This document shows positions 7,648 to 16,905 of a DNA stretch of 64,000 bases, piece after piece; the stretch's first letter is position 1, and each line of letters starts with the position of its first letter. The DNA is from Acetobacter pomorum. GTDB taxonomy: Bacteria > Pseudomonadota > Alphaproteobacteria > Acetobacterales > Acetobacteraceae. Under the pieces are notes generated by a model, which saw only the letters and a list, made by a program, of their open reading frames with translations, was not told the DNA's origin and did no database searches. A program made the position numbers and the translations under genes. The stretch spans positions 124,001 to 188,000 of the forward strand of contig NZ_PEBQ01000144.1 in assembly GCF_002738225.1 (NCBI RefSeq), written 5' to 3'.

Positions 7648-9221
7648 GCACACAGGCCGAAGTAGCCCCCGGCGGGTGGAAGCCAAAGCATAATCCGTGG
7701 ACTGTCGCCTTTGTTGTCACCATGGCGGCGTTCATGGAAATTCTGGATACAACCATCGTGAACGTCTCTCTGCCACATATCGCAGGGAGCCTGTCCAGCA
7801 CGTATGATGATGCTACGTGGACACTCACGGCCTATCTGGTGGCCAACGGAATTGTGCTGACAATTTCTGGCTGGCTGGGCAAGGTTTTTGGCCGCAAGAA
7901 TTACTTTCTTATCTGTATTGTTATGTTCACCGTATCATCGTTTTTGTGCGGTACGGCCACCAGCCTTGCTGAACTGGTGATTTTTCGGCTTTTGCAGGGC
8001 TTTTTTGGCGGAGGGCTCCAGCCCAACCAGCAATCCATTATTCTGGATAGCTTCCCGCCTGAAAAGCGTGCCGCAGCCTTTGGTCTTACTGCCATTGCTG
8101 CCGTTGTGGGGCCGGTTATTGGCCCAACGCTGGGTGGGTGGATTACGGATAACTTCTCATGGCGCTGGATCTTTTTCATCAACGTGCCATTCGGGTTTTT
8201 AACAACCCTGGGGGTGATGGCGCTGGTGGAAGACCCGCCGTGGGCGCGTAAGCAGAAGGCCCCTGTGGATGCCATAGGCATCAGCCTGATTACCATTGGC
8301 TTTGCCAGCCTTGAAGTAATGGTAGACCGTGGTGAGGATGCAGATTGGTTTGGCTCCACCTTTATCCGCATTATGGGTGTTCTGGCGTTTCTGGGCATTG
8401 GTGGCGCTATTTTGTGGCTGCTGCACACCAAAAACCCGGCAGTGGATTTGCGTGTGTTCAAGGATCGTAACTTTGCGGTGGGCACAGCGCTTATGGGGGC
8501 AATGGGGGCACTGTTATATGCGTCTGCCATTATTGTTCCGCAGTTTGCCCAGCAGGTTATGGGATACACGGCCACCATTTCCGGCCTGCTGCTTTCTCCG
8601 GGTGGGATTGCCGTTATCTTCCTGATCCCGATTGTGGGGAAGTTGATGACGCTCATGCCTGTGCGCAATGTGATTGCACTGGGTTTTGGGCTTATGGGTA
8701 TAGCCCTGTTCTGGTCTGCCCATTTGCTGCCATTGCTGGACTTCCACCACCTCATGCTGTTCCGCATGAGTCAGACGGCCTGTTTGGCCTTTCTGTTTGT
8801 GCCACTTTCCACCATTGCGTATTCCACCATTCCCGAAAGGCTGAATGCAGATGCCTCAGCCCTGTTCAGTATGGCGCGTAACGTATTGGGGTCTTTGGCG
8901 ATTTCCGGCGCTACAGCGTTGCTGACAGAACGGCGGCAGGCGCATCAGTCCTACATGGTGCAGTGGATGACGCCGTACCATCAGCCGTATAATGATTATC
9001 TGGCACAGGCCAAAGGCGTGGCCACAGCGCACGGATATGCCCCTGGTGCCGCGCAGGCCGTGGCCCAGCACACCCTGTTTCAGGAATTTACCCGGCAGGT
9101 AGCCATGCTTTCTTACAACGAAGTGTTTATGATCTTGGGTATCGGCTCGTTCCTGTGCGTGCCGTTCTGCTTCCTGTTTTCTGCCATTACAGGCAGTGGC
9201 AAAACGACTGGCGCACACTAA
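7644..9221 (+). CDS. emrB: DHA2 family MFS drug exporter (EmrB-like)
   Basis: A 525-residue proton-driven exporter of the 14-helix DHA2 group. The N-terminal helix contains the family sequence FMEILDTTIVNVSLPHIAG, followed by the helix 2-3 loop WLGKVFGRKNYF and a proline/glycine-rich helix 5 (AVVGPVIGPTLGGWI), typical of EmrB. It should pump hydrophobic toxic compounds, possibly acids or uncouplers, together with the adaptor encoded just upstream. Translation is coupled to emrA by a four-base overlap. A strong hairpin terminator follows. Confidence 0.93.
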   Translation: MSTQAEVAPGGWKPKHNPWTVAFVVTMAAFMEILDTTIVNVSLPHIAGSLSSTYDDATWTLTAYLVANGIVLTISGWLGKVFGRKNYFLICIVMFTVSSFLCGTATSLAELVIFRLLQGFFGGGLQPNQQSIILDSFPPEKRAAAFGLTAIAAVVGPVIGPTLGGWITDNFSWRWIFFINVPFGFLTTLGVMALVEDPPWARKQKAPVDAIGISLITIGFASLEVMVDRGEDADWFGSTFIRIMGVLAFLGIGGAILWLLHTKNPAVDLRVFKDRNFAVGTALMGAMGALLYASAIIVPQFAQQVMGYTATISGLLLSPGGIAVIFLIPIVGKLMTLMPVRNVIALGFGLMGIALFWSAHLLPLLDFHHLMLFRMSQTACLAFLFVPLSTIAYSTIPERLNADASALFSMARNVLGSLAISGATALLTERRQAHQSYMVQWMTPYHQPYNDYLAQAKGVATAHGYAPGAAQAVAQHTLFQEFTRQVAMLSYNEVFMILGIGSFLCVPFCFLFSAITGSGKTTGAH

Positions 9222-9242
9222 AAAGCGCAGCAGAAAGCCAAT

Positions 9243-9280
9243 AAAAAGCTCCCTGACTATGGTTGGTCAGGGAGCTTTTT
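9243..9280. terminator. Bidirectional terminator between emrB and rppH
   Basis: AAAAAGCTCCCTGAC pairs with GTCAGGGAGCTTTTT around a short loop, with A and T tracts on the two sides, so it can stop transcription of the convergent genes in both directions. Confidence 0.9.
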
Positions 9281-9294
9281 ATTGTGCGTTATGT

Positions 9295-9807
9295 TTATGC
9301 ACGGGGTTTTGCAAACTGTGCAAAATCCTGCACCAAGCGTTCATAAATCGGTTTTTTAAACCCGACATTCTGCTGGGGCAGGGTGGCAAGGTCTATCCAC
9401 TGCCACGCATCAAATTCCGCAGGGGTTTGGGCATCCAGCCGGATATCGGCATCCGTACCTTCAAAGGCTAAGGCAAACCATTTTTGTGTCTGGCCCCGAT
9501 ATTTCCCCCCTAATGCGCGGCCTATAAGCTGCTGTGGCAGATCATACGTAATCCATTCTGGATGTTCGGCCAGAATACGCACTTTGTCTGTGCCAATTTC
9601 TTCCGCAACTTCACGCAGTACGGCTTTTTCTGGTGCTTCTCCGGCATCAATGCCGCCTTGGGGGCATTGCCATGTACCTTCGCTCAATGGCCCACCCGCG
9701 CCGGGCATATCCGTGCGCCGGGCAATGAAAATGCGCCCATCGGTATGAAAGATCATGGCCCCCACATTGGGGCGATACGGGAGAGATGGAGAGTTTGCGT
9801 CTGTCAT
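9295..9807 (-). CDS. rppH: RNA pyrophosphohydrolase, Nudix family
   Basis: A 170-residue Nudix hydrolase. The Nudix box begins GGIDAGEAPEKAV at residue 51 and ends REVAEEIG, with all the glutamates in place. The overall sequence, including RPNVGAMIFHTDGRIFIARR at the N-terminus and the DAWQWIDL region, matches RppH, which removes pyrophosphate from the 5' end of mRNA and opens it to RNase E. The ATG at 9807 overlaps the stop of the deacetylase gene (ATGA) and gives the normal N-terminus; a longer reading to 9969 is in another gene. It is the last gene of the minus-strand run that starts with gpmI. Confidence 0.93.
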   Translation of the reverse strand: MTDANSPSLPYRPNVGAMIFHTDGRIFIARRTDMPGAGGPLSEGTWQCPQGGIDAGEAPEKAVLREVAEEIGTDKVRILAEHPEWITYDLPQQLIGRALGGKYRGQTQKWFALAFEGTDADIRLDAQTPAEFDAWQWIDLATLPQQNVGFKKPIYERLVQDFAQFAKPRA

Positions 9808-10898
9808 TGTTGCGGTTGGCCTTGTTGCTGCTGCACACGTGGGTTGGAAAGGTTCACATGCATGCTGCCATCTGCGGCGGCAGGGCCATAGGCGGACATA
9901 TCTGGCGGCAGAACAATCTGGCTGACTGGCACCAAGGCAATACCCATATCTTTCAGGTGCGGTAGCCATGCGCGCAGGCAGGCCATGGCTACAGGCCGCA
10001 ACGGCCCTAAAATACCAATGGCGCGCCCATTCTGCCGTGCCATCTGCTGAAGTTTGAGCAACTGGATATCAATATTTACAATATCTGTATCCGTATTCAC
10101 CACAACATCGGCGGTGGCTGCACTGCTGGCCCCTTCGGCTTGTGTGCCCGGTGTGGCATCCAGATAAAGCAGGCCGCGCTGATCTATGGCTTTTACCAGA
10201 GATTTAAAGTTTTCAGATTGTGGAAAGCTGCCGCCATTCTGTCCGGCAAAAGCATTGGTAACCCCCACATACCCCGCCAGATGAGAAAGCGCCCAGTTCA
10301 GATTATCCATATTCTGCTGGGGTGAAAGCAGTAGCCCAAGCGCTTTGGGGCCTGCATCTGTGTTCTTGCTGGCGTTGTCCTGAATGGGGAGTGAAAGCAG
10401 CGTTTCATGCCGGTGCTGGCGTGCTGCGTTCATCAGTTCTTCAGGGTTGGCGGCATAAGGTGAAATACCCAGAGAAACCGGGCCGGGTAGAGCGTTTATG
10501 GCTTCTGTTGTCAGCTCATCGGTCTGGTCTATGCCGTCAATCAGCAGGGCCACCATGGGGGTGCCGGGGGGCACATCCACAGCAGGGGCGGCATAAACCT
10601 TTTTGGGTGTGCGATCATGCGCGCCCACTTTGGGGAGGGGAAAACCCCCAGGCCCATTTTTACTTTCCAGCAGATCTGCCTGCGGGCCCGGAATGGTGGT
10701 GCGTTGCGCCGGGGAGGATTGTTTGGCAGCAGAATCTGCCGAAACATCAATATCCTGCCCTTCAATGGAAAGGCCAGGTGGCCCCATAACCTGTAGCCCT
10801 ATGGCAAGGGCCACGGCAGCTGTGGCGCACCCACCCCAGAAGCGAATAAAGGCACGTCCGTTAGCAGGCAGTTGCTGCCAGAGCGATGGCGTGTGCAT
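9804..10898 (-). CDS. Divergent polysaccharide deacetylase family protein (YibQ/DUF610-like)
   Basis: A 364-residue exported or membrane-anchored protein with one hydrophobic segment at about 17-38 and a C-terminal divergent polysaccharide deacetylase domain (about 120-350, including SLGISPYAANPEELMNAARQ and HETLLSLPIQ). Genes of this family often follow envC and ctpA, as here, pointing to cell-wall metabolism. The first strand reads MVALLIDGIDQTDE, so the aspartate pair usual in active deacetylases is altered and activity is doubtful. A good AAGGGAAAGG binding site precedes the ATG. It is 20 bases after ctpA and overlaps rppH. Confidence 0.85.
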   Translation of the reverse strand: MHTPSLWQQLPANGRAFIRFWGGCATAAVALAIGLQVMGPPGLSIEGQDIDVSADSAAKQSSPAQRTTIPGPQADLLESKNGPGGFPLPKVGAHDRTPKKVYAAPAVDVPPGTPMVALLIDGIDQTDELTTEAINALPGPVSLGISPYAANPEELMNAARQHRHETLLSLPIQDNASKNTDAGPKALGLLLSPQQNMDNLNWALSHLAGYVGVTNAFAGQNGGSFPQSENFKSLVKAIDQRGLLYLDATPGTQAEGASSAATADVVVNTDTDIVNIDIQLLKLQQMARQNGRAIGILGPLRPVAMACLRAWLPHLKDMGIALVPVSQIVLPPDMSAYGPAAADGSMHVNLSNPRVQQQQGQPQQ

Positions 10899-10918
10899 GG
10901 CCTTTCCCTTTCGCGCCC

Positions 10919-12364
10919 TTAGTGGTGCGTTGCACTATCCGTTTTGGCGGGTTGTTTGGCAGGCGGCAGAGAGGCCGCGGGGTCTGGTGCGGGCAGGCCT
11001 GCCATAGAGCGCACAATGCGCAAGCCTTCCTGAAGCTGGAAGTCTGTTGCAGGCTTGTCATATTCAAACTCTGGCCAGTTTGCTGGCGGCTCGTTTGGAA
11101 TATCCTTGGCAATGGCAGGCAGATCTGTGCGGGGCTGTGCCTTGGTCTGGTTGCCACCCTGGTTTTTCAAAATATGTTCCAGATCGGCTTCACGCAGGCT
11201 GAAAGCAGGATCTTCCCGCGTTTCCTTCACCACAATATCGGGGGTAATGCCCAGCGCCTGAATAGAGCGGCCAGAAGGTGTATAATAACGCGCGGTGGTT
11301 AGGCGTACGGCGCCATTGCCCGGAATGGGGATAATGGACTGCACAGACCCCTTGCCAAACGTGCGGGTGCCAATAAGCACCGCGCGGTGATGATCCTGCA
11401 ATGCGCCAGAAACAATTTCGGAGGCAGAGGCAGAGCCACCGTTAATCAGCACCACCAGTGGCAGGCCATCTGTAATATCGGTGCCGTGGGCATCCCACCG
11501 CTGGCTGTCTTTGGGGTTACGCGCGCGGGTGGAAACAATTTCGCCCGAACGGATGAAGTTGGAGGACACATCTACAGCCTGATCTAGCAGGCCGCCTGGA
11601 TCATTCCGCAGATCCAGCACCAATCCGGCCAGTTTGCCGCCAGCCTGCTGCTTGAGACTGTTATAGGCCTTCAGAAGCTCTTTTTCCGTGGTTTCGTTAA
11701 ACTGTGCTACGCGAATATATCCTACCCGGTCATACAGCGCGGATTTAACAACATCGATGTGAATCACTTCACGCGTCAGCGTTACCACAATCGGCTTGGG
11801 GGTTTTCTCGCGCACCAGTGTCAGGGTGATTTTGGTGTTGGCCTTGCCGCGCATTTTCTTCACGGCTTCATCCAGCGGGGTGCCGTCAATCGGGTGGCCA
11901 TCTACGGCAATAATGTAATCACCCGGCTTGATGCCAGCCCGAAAACCCGGAGTGCCATCAATGGGGGACACAACGCGAATATGCCCATCCTGCTGCTGAA
12001 GTTCCAGACCAAGGCCGCCGAACTCGCCCTTCATCTGCACCATCATGTCATCATACTGTTTTTGCGTCATGTAGGAGCTGTGCGGGTCCAGCCCGCTCAA
12101 CATGCCATTCAGCGCATTAGTAATCAGATCACGGTCTGAAACAGGTTCTACATACTGCTGGCGGATCATATCCATAACCGTGCCAAACAGGGTGAGCAGC
12201 CGGTATGTTTCAGCATGGTTTGTGGTGGGCGTGGCATCTGGCGTGGTGGCCGCCTGCGCGGGGGCTGCAATAAGGGCAGAGCCAGAAAAGTGGCCCGGAT
12301 GAAAAGCCAGGGCAAGGCCGGTTAAGGCAGTGGCGCCGAACATCAGACCTGTGCGGAACTTCAT
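10919..12364 (-). CDS. ctpA: S41 family carboxy-terminal processing peptidase
   Basis: Periplasmic serine protease that trims or degrades envelope proteins from their C-termini. The 481-residue protein starts at ATG 12364, with GGAGAG upstream, and has a signal peptide ending near AQA at about 37-39. A PDZ domain spans about 105-185 (GGLGLELQ, GIKPGDYIIAVDG). The S41 catalytic core has the nucleophile in INGGSASASEI (Ser313 by comparison with the E. coli Prc spacing) and the lysine in TFGKGS (Lys338). The C-terminus is proline/alanine-rich. Longer readings add a sequence without signal character and are rejected. Confidence 0.94.
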   Translation of the reverse strand: MKFRTGLMFGATALTGLALAFHPGHFSGSALIAAPAQAATTPDATPTTNHAETYRLLTLFGTVMDMIRQQYVEPVSDRDLITNALNGMLSGLDPHSSYMTQKQYDDMMVQMKGEFGGLGLELQQQDGHIRVVSPIDGTPGFRAGIKPGDYIIAVDGHPIDGTPLDEAVKKMRGKANTKITLTLVREKTPKPIVVTLTREVIHIDVVKSALYDRVGYIRVAQFNETTEKELLKAYNSLKQQAGGKLAGLVLDLRNDPGGLLDQAVDVSSNFIRSGEIVSTRARNPKDSQRWDAHGTDITDGLPLVVLINGGSASASEIVSGALQDHHRAVLIGTRTFGKGSVQSIIPIPGNGAVRLTTARYYTPSGRSIQALGITPDIVVKETREDPAFSLREADLEHILKNQGGNQTKAQPRTDLPAIAKDIPNEPPANWPEFEYDKPATDFQLQEGLRIVRSMAGLPAPDPAASLPPAKQPAKTDSATHH

Positions 12365-12542
12365 GCGATCGTCTCTCCTGTCGCAGGGCTGTATGTGGCC
12401 CGTGCGTGTTCTTCCTGTCTTTTCAGCCAGCACAGTAGTGGTGTGGCCAAGGTTTTACGCGCATAGCCAGATGTTCTGGCGCTTGTTGGGCAGAGTAACC
12501 TTTGTGCCCCTGCTTGGCAAAGTGTGCGTGTGTTTTCTGCCA
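12365..12542 (-). other. Intergenic region between envC and ctpA
   Basis: Nothing coding is supported in these 178 bases. No hairpin with a T tract is visible, so ctpA may be read through from gpmI-envC or have its own promoter here; I could not identify one with confidence. A reading frame from 12720 crosses it but is a shadow of envC. Confidence 0.4.
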
Positions 12543-14009
12543 TTACAGAAAAGGCGCGGGATTGATGGTTTTCTGCCCATAGCGCAACTGAATGAACAGC
12601 GTGCCAGAGCCACCGGAACTGCCCATCTGTCCTATTGGTGCGCCCTTTGTCAAACTCTGGCCCATATCTACGGCCAATCCGCTCAAGCCGGCCATGATAA
12701 AGCGGTAATGGCGGCCACAATTTAAAATCAGCATTTGCCCATAGGTGCGGAAAGGGGCTGCAAAATCAACCGTGCCAGCGCAAGGGGCGCGCACACTGGC
12801 ACCGGGGGGCGTGCGGTAGGTTATGCCTGTGGCGGGGCCAGATTCGGTGGGAGAACCCCATGTGGAAACAAGTGTGCCTGCAACAGGCCGCAGGCCAGAC
12901 CCGGCAGAAGGATGCTCTGCCAGCCCAGGCCCCTGGGTTTTGGCCATGGCCGCCATTTTACGGCGTGCGGCTTCTGCCCGCGCGGCTTCGTGCGCGCGTT
13001 CTGCGGCAGTGATTTCTTTTTGCAGGGCGGCCTCGGCCTGTGCCTGTAAGGCATCCAGTTTGGAGACAGCATCCTGCAAAGTAGCGGCGCGTTGGGTTGC
13101 TGCCTGTAATTGGTGATCAGTTATTATAGCCGCGGCAGAGGCCTGCTTTTGCGCTTCCCGCGCAAGGGCGGCCTGCTGGCTTACGGTATCACGCTGATGG
13201 CTTTGGGTTTGCTCAAGTTGGCTTAGTTGCGCCAGCTTGTTTGTAAGTGTTGTGTTCAACGCCACAAGCCGGGTCTGACGGGTGCGCATGCCTTGGGCTT
13301 CCTGCTCCATCTGGCGGGAAAGGCCGCGCAAAACCAAAAAACCGGTAATGGCATCACCCTGCGGCATGGGGGCTGCCAGCAAGGTATCGGAAGGGTAAAG
13401 AGACAGGCGCTCCGCCAAAGGCAGAATAGGGGCAAGAGCGTGGGCATCCTGCACAAGGGCGGCTTGTAGGGAGGCCTGTTCCTTTTTTACATCCGATATC
13501 TGATCCTGCAGATCTGCAAGCTGCTGTTCTGTATCATGCAGTTGAGATGTGGCGCTGACTGTTGCGGCAGAGAGTGCAAGGGCACGGCTTTTGGCTTCTT
13601 CCGCAGTTTCTCGCGCAGCTTCATTCTGGCTGCGAGATTGCGCAACGGCTGCGGCTTGCCGCGCCTTTTCCTGCTCCATGGCCTCACGCTGTGCATGGGT
13701 TGCATTTACGGCAGCCTGTGCCGCCCGCACAGAACGATCAGACATGACAGAAGCGGCTTCGGTTTTGCGGCTTTTGCGCGCATGTGTGCTGTGGGGCTTG
13801 CTTTCCTGTACCGTTGCCTTGGCTGAAGTGTGCGTGGCGTGATGTGCAGATGCTGTTTTTTTATGGTGTGTGGATGCAGCCTGCCCAAGTGTTGCCGTAC
13901 ACATGAGCAAAGCAGGAGCAGCAACCAGAATGGCCGTATATCCAGCCAGTTTTCCCCCATGGGAAGAAGAAGGGCAGGGAGGGAAAGAAAATGGCTGGAT
14001 ACGTTTCAT
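12543..14009 (-). CDS. envC: EnvC-like murein hydrolase activator with a degenerate LytM domain
   Basis: A 488-residue exported protein: hydrophobic signal region at about 22-44, a basic His/Ser/Thr-rich stretch, a long Ala/Gln/Glu-rich coiled coil (about 85-360), and a C-terminal M23/LytM-like domain (about 375-488, with TPPGASVRAPCAGTVDFAAP and MGSSGGSGTLFIQLRYG). The zinc-binding HxxxD and HxH positions of active LytM enzymes are missing, as in E. coli EnvC, which activates amidases under FtsEX control rather than cutting murein itself. FtsE and FtsX are encoded about 40 kb away in this window. The start follows the gpmI stop directly. Confidence 0.88.
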   Translation of the reverse strand: MKRIQPFSFPPCPSSSHGGKLAGYTAILVAAPALLMCTATLGQAASTHHKKTASAHHATHTSAKATVQESKPHSTHARKSRKTEAASVMSDRSVRAAQAAVNATHAQREAMEQEKARQAAAVAQSRSQNEAARETAEEAKSRALALSAATVSATSQLHDTEQQLADLQDQISDVKKEQASLQAALVQDAHALAPILPLAERLSLYPSDTLLAAPMPQGDAITGFLVLRGLSRQMEQEAQGMRTRQTRLVALNTTLTNKLAQLSQLEQTQSHQRDTVSQQAALAREAQKQASAAAIITDHQLQAATQRAATLQDAVSKLDALQAQAEAALQKEITAAERAHEAARAEAARRKMAAMAKTQGPGLAEHPSAGSGLRPVAGTLVSTWGSPTESGPATGITYRTPPGASVRAPCAGTVDFAAPFRTYGQMLILNCGRHYRFIMAGLSGLAVDMGQSLTKGAPIGQMGSSGGSGTLFIQLRYGQKTINPAPFL

Positions 14010-15548
14010 TCAGCGTTCAAGCAGGGAAGAACCCGTCATTTCCGCAGGCTTTGGCAGGTTGAGAATGGCCAGCAGCGTGGGGGCAATATCTGCCAATCTG
14101 CCTCCATCACGCAATGCAGAAGCGCCAGAGCCATAGGCAATAAACGGTACAAGGTTAAGCGTGTGCGATGTATGTGGCCCGCCGGTTTTGGGGTCTTTCA
14201 TGGTTTCGCAGTTGCCATGGTCTGCTGTGACCAGCAACGCGCCATGCTGTTCTGCTATGGCCTGCGCAATGCGGCCCAAACCGGTATCCACGGCTTCAAC
14301 AGCCTTTACAGCGGCATCCAGCTTGCCCGTGTGGCCCACCATGTCCGGGTTGGCAAAGTTGAGAACAAGCAAGTCATATTCACCACTTTTAATGGCGGCT
14401 ACGGCTTTGTCTGTCAGTTCCGGGGCGGACATTTCGGGCTGAAGGTCATAGGTGGCCACTTTGGGGGAGGGCACCAGAATACGGTCTTCTCCTTCAAACA
14501 GCATTTCACGCCCACCATTCATGAAGTAGGTGACGTGGGGGTATTTTTCCGTTTCCGCCATGCGGATCTGCTTGAGCCCAGCGCGGGAGACAACCTCGCC
14601 CAACAGGTTTGTCAGCACCTCTGGCGGGAACAGGATGGACATGCGTTTGGAAAGCGTATCGCTGTAATGTGTCATGGCCACAGCGGCGGCAAATTGAACA
14701 ACCTTGCCACGTGTAAAGCCATCAAAATCAGGTTCCAGCAAGGCATCCATCAACTGGCGGATGCGGTCTGCACGGAAGTTGAAGGAGAGAATGCCATCTC
14801 CATCCTTCATGCCGGCGTAGCCTTCCAGCACGGTGGGGATGATGAACTCATCCGAAATATCGGCCTTGTAGGCGGCGTTCACCACGTCTTCCGGCGTGGC
14901 AGCATTTGGGCCTTTGGCGCTGACAATGGCATTGTAGGCTTTTTCTACCCGGTCCCACCGTTTATCGCGGTCCATGGCGTAGTAACGGCCGGAAATGGTG
15001 GCGAGCTTTACGGAAGAAGGCAGATCCGTCCGTAGTTTTTTCAAAAACTCCAGCGCGGAACGTGGTGCGGTATCGCGCCCATCTGTAAACAGGTGGAACG
15101 CCACCGGCACACCCGCTTGCGCAACAATATGTGCAAGGGCTGCGGCATGATCCTGATGGGAGTGCACGCCACCGGGAGAAACAAGGCCCATCAGGTGGCA
15201 GGTGCCGCCGGTTTTTTTCAGCGTGGCAATAAAGTTTTCCATCACCGGGTTACGGGCAAGGCTGCCATCCCGAATGGCGGTAAAAATGCGCGGCAGTTCC
15301 TGCATGACTACGCGGCCTGCGCCAATATTCAAATGGCCCACTTCGGAATTACCCATCTGGCCATTTGGCAAGCCCACATCTTCGCCACTGGTGCGCACAA
15401 AGCTATGCGGGTTGTTCTGCCAGAGCTTGTCAAAATTGGGGGTGCGGGCAATCTGCACCGCGTTGTCGGACTGATCCTCTCGCCATCCAAACCCATCAAG
15501 GATGACAAGCATAACTGGTCTTTTTTGTGGGTGCGATGTGGAGGTCAT
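14010..15548 (-). CDS. gpmI: 2,3-bisphosphoglycerate-independent phosphoglycerate mutase
   Basis: Interconverts 3- and 2-phosphoglycerate in glycolysis and gluconeogenesis using two manganese ions. The 512-residue length is standard. Asp18 in VILDGFG and the phospho-acceptor Ser68 in NGQMGNSEVGH are present, with further metal ligands in VTADHGNCE and in the HTSHTLNLVPF region near the C-terminus. It heads a minus-strand run with envC starting immediately after its stop, an arrangement seen in several alphaproteobacteria. The ATG at 15548 gives the family N-terminus. Confidence 0.96.
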   Translation of the reverse strand: MTSTSHPQKRPVMLVILDGFGWREDQSDNAVQIARTPNFDKLWQNNPHSFVRTSGEDVGLPNGQMGNSEVGHLNIGAGRVVMQELPRIFTAIRDGSLARNPVMENFIATLKKTGGTCHLMGLVSPGGVHSHQDHAAALAHIVAQAGVPVAFHLFTDGRDTAPRSALEFLKKLRTDLPSSVKLATISGRYYAMDRDKRWDRVEKAYNAIVSAKGPNAATPEDVVNAAYKADISDEFIIPTVLEGYAGMKDGDGILSFNFRADRIRQLMDALLEPDFDGFTRGKVVQFAAAVAMTHYSDTLSKRMSILFPPEVLTNLLGEVVSRAGLKQIRMAETEKYPHVTYFMNGGREMLFEGEDRILVPSPKVATYDLQPEMSAPELTDKAVAAIKSGEYDLLVLNFANPDMVGHTGKLDAAVKAVEAVDTGLGRIAQAIAEQHGALLVTADHGNCETMKDPKTGGPHTSHTLNLVPFIAYGSGASALRDGGRLADIAPTLLAILNLPKPAEMTGSSLLER

Positions 15549-15574
15549 AGGTTAAGCCTTTTTATGTTTTTTGT

Positions 15575-15697
15575 TTATGCGGGAATAATGCCACCAAATT
15601 GCAGGAAGACAAAGAGGGCAAGTGCAACCGTAATGGCCCGCCCAAATGCAAAGGGCAGCCCCACATAATGGAACTGCCCCTGTAAAAGCCTTAACAC
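15575..15697 (-). CDS. Possible small hydrophobic protein or gene remnant
   Basis: In the 159-base gap between ilvA and gpmI the minus strand is open for 40 codons from a GTG at 15697. The product would have one membrane-like helix (FGRAITVALALFVFLQFGG) and end IIPA. There is no ATG and no convincing ribosome binding site. I do not recognise it; it could be a real small membrane protein, the tail of a lost gene, or chance. Confidence 0.25.
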   Translation of the reverse strand: MLRLLQGQFHYVGLPFAFGRAITVALALFVFLQFGGIIPA

Positions 15698-15707
15698 CTA
15701 AAAGTTT

Positions 15708-16904
15708 TCAGGCGCGGCGCACAATGTAGGATTTACCCAGCTCCTGTGTGATAAGGGCCGCGTGTTCAGGGTCTCGTGCCTCTATCATCACTTCCAACTG
15801 CGCAGCCTGCACGGAAGGGGCTGCAAACAGGCGCTGGTGCGATACTTCGATAATATTGCCGCCAGCTTCCCCAATGCTTTTGGAAATATCGGCCAGAACA
15901 CCGGGGCGATCTGGAATTTCCATAATCAGGCGCAAAATGCGGCCATCACGCAGCATGGCGCGCAGCAGGGTATTGGCCAGAATACGGCTATCAATGTTGC
16001 CGCCAGAAATAGGCAGGGCCACCTTTTTGCCGCGGAACAGATCCGGGTAGGTCAGCAGGGCGGCAAGCCCCGCAGCGCCTGCGCCTTCACTCACCTGCTT
16101 GGCACCTTCGGCCAGCAGGGTAATGGCGTTTTCAATAGCGGATTCAGAAACAACCAGAACCTGATCAACCAGCTTGCGGATGACTTCATCCGGCTGGCGG
16201 CCAATTTGCAAAACGGCAATACCTTCCGCAATGGTTGCGCCGCCATTGGGGTGCGTAGCTGGGCCGGGGAAGGCGCAAAGGGAATCATACTTTTCCACCT
16301 GCACGCCAATCAGCTTGATATCCGGGCGCATGGCGCGGGCTGCTACAGCGCAACCAGAAAGCAGGCCACCCCCGCCAATAGGCACCACCAGTGCATCCAA
16401 CGGCCCGGCATCCTGAAAAAGCTCCAGCGCGCAGGTGCCTTGGCCCGCCATCACTGCAGGGTCATCATACGGGTGGATAAAGGTACGGCCTTCACGCGCT
16501 TGCAGGTCTTCTGCAAACATCAGGGCCTCTGCAAAGCTTTCGCCTTCCAGAATAACGCGCGCGCCCCAGTTGCGGGTGCGCACCACTTTGCCTGCCGGTG
16601 TAAACTTGGGCATGACAATAACGGCATCAATACCCAGCAGGCTGGCATGGCGGGCCACGCCCTGCGCATGATTGCCAGCGGATACGGCAATCACACCACG
16701 GCTGCGTTCTTCGGGTGTCAGCAGGGCCAGCTTGTTGGCGGCACCACGCTCCTTGAACGACCCAACGGCCTGAAGATTTTCAAGCTTAAGGGTAATATCA
16801 GCCCCGGTGGCCTTGGAAAGCGCGTGGGACGCAATGGTGGGCGTGCGGATCACATTGCCACGGATACGGTCTGCCGCGGCTGTGACATCCTCAAACGTGA
16901 TCAT
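15708..16904 (-). CDS. ilvA: Threonine ammonia-lyase (threonine dehydratase) with ACT domain
   Basis: Pyridoxal-phosphate enzyme that deaminates threonine to 2-oxobutanoate, the first step of isoleucine synthesis. The 398-residue protein starts at ATG 16904, just after greA. The PLP lysine is Lys51 in VGSFKERGAANKL; the glycine-rich phosphate loop is PIGGGGLLSGCA. A C-terminal ACT-type domain (about 325-398, RPGVLADISKSIGEAGGN) suggests amino-acid feedback. The size fits the single-ACT form rather than the long E. coli IlvA. A longer reading to 16991 runs into greA and is rejected. Confidence 0.92.
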   Translation of the reverse strand: MITFEDVTAAADRIRGNVIRTPTIASHALSKATGADITLKLENLQAVGSFKERGAANKLALLTPEERSRGVIAVSAGNHAQGVARHASLLGIDAVIVMPKFTPAGKVVRTRNWGARVILEGESFAEALMFAEDLQAREGRTFIHPYDDPAVMAGQGTCALELFQDAGPLDALVVPIGGGGLLSGCAVAARAMRPDIKLIGVQVEKYDSLCAFPGPATHPNGGATIAEGIAVLQIGRQPDEVIRKLVDQVLVVSESAIENAITLLAEGAKQVSEGAGAAGLAALLTYPDLFRGKKVALPISGGNIDSRILANTLLRAMLRDGRILRLIMEIPDRPGVLADISKSIGEAGGNIIEVSHQRLFAAPSVQAAQLEVMIEARDPEHAALITQELGKSYIVRRA

Positions 16905-16905
16905 C

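Noticed and set aside
13830..15035. 401-codon plus-strand reading frame
   Set aside because: It is antisense to gpmI and envC, lacks any recognisable domain, and is explained by the base composition of the real genes.
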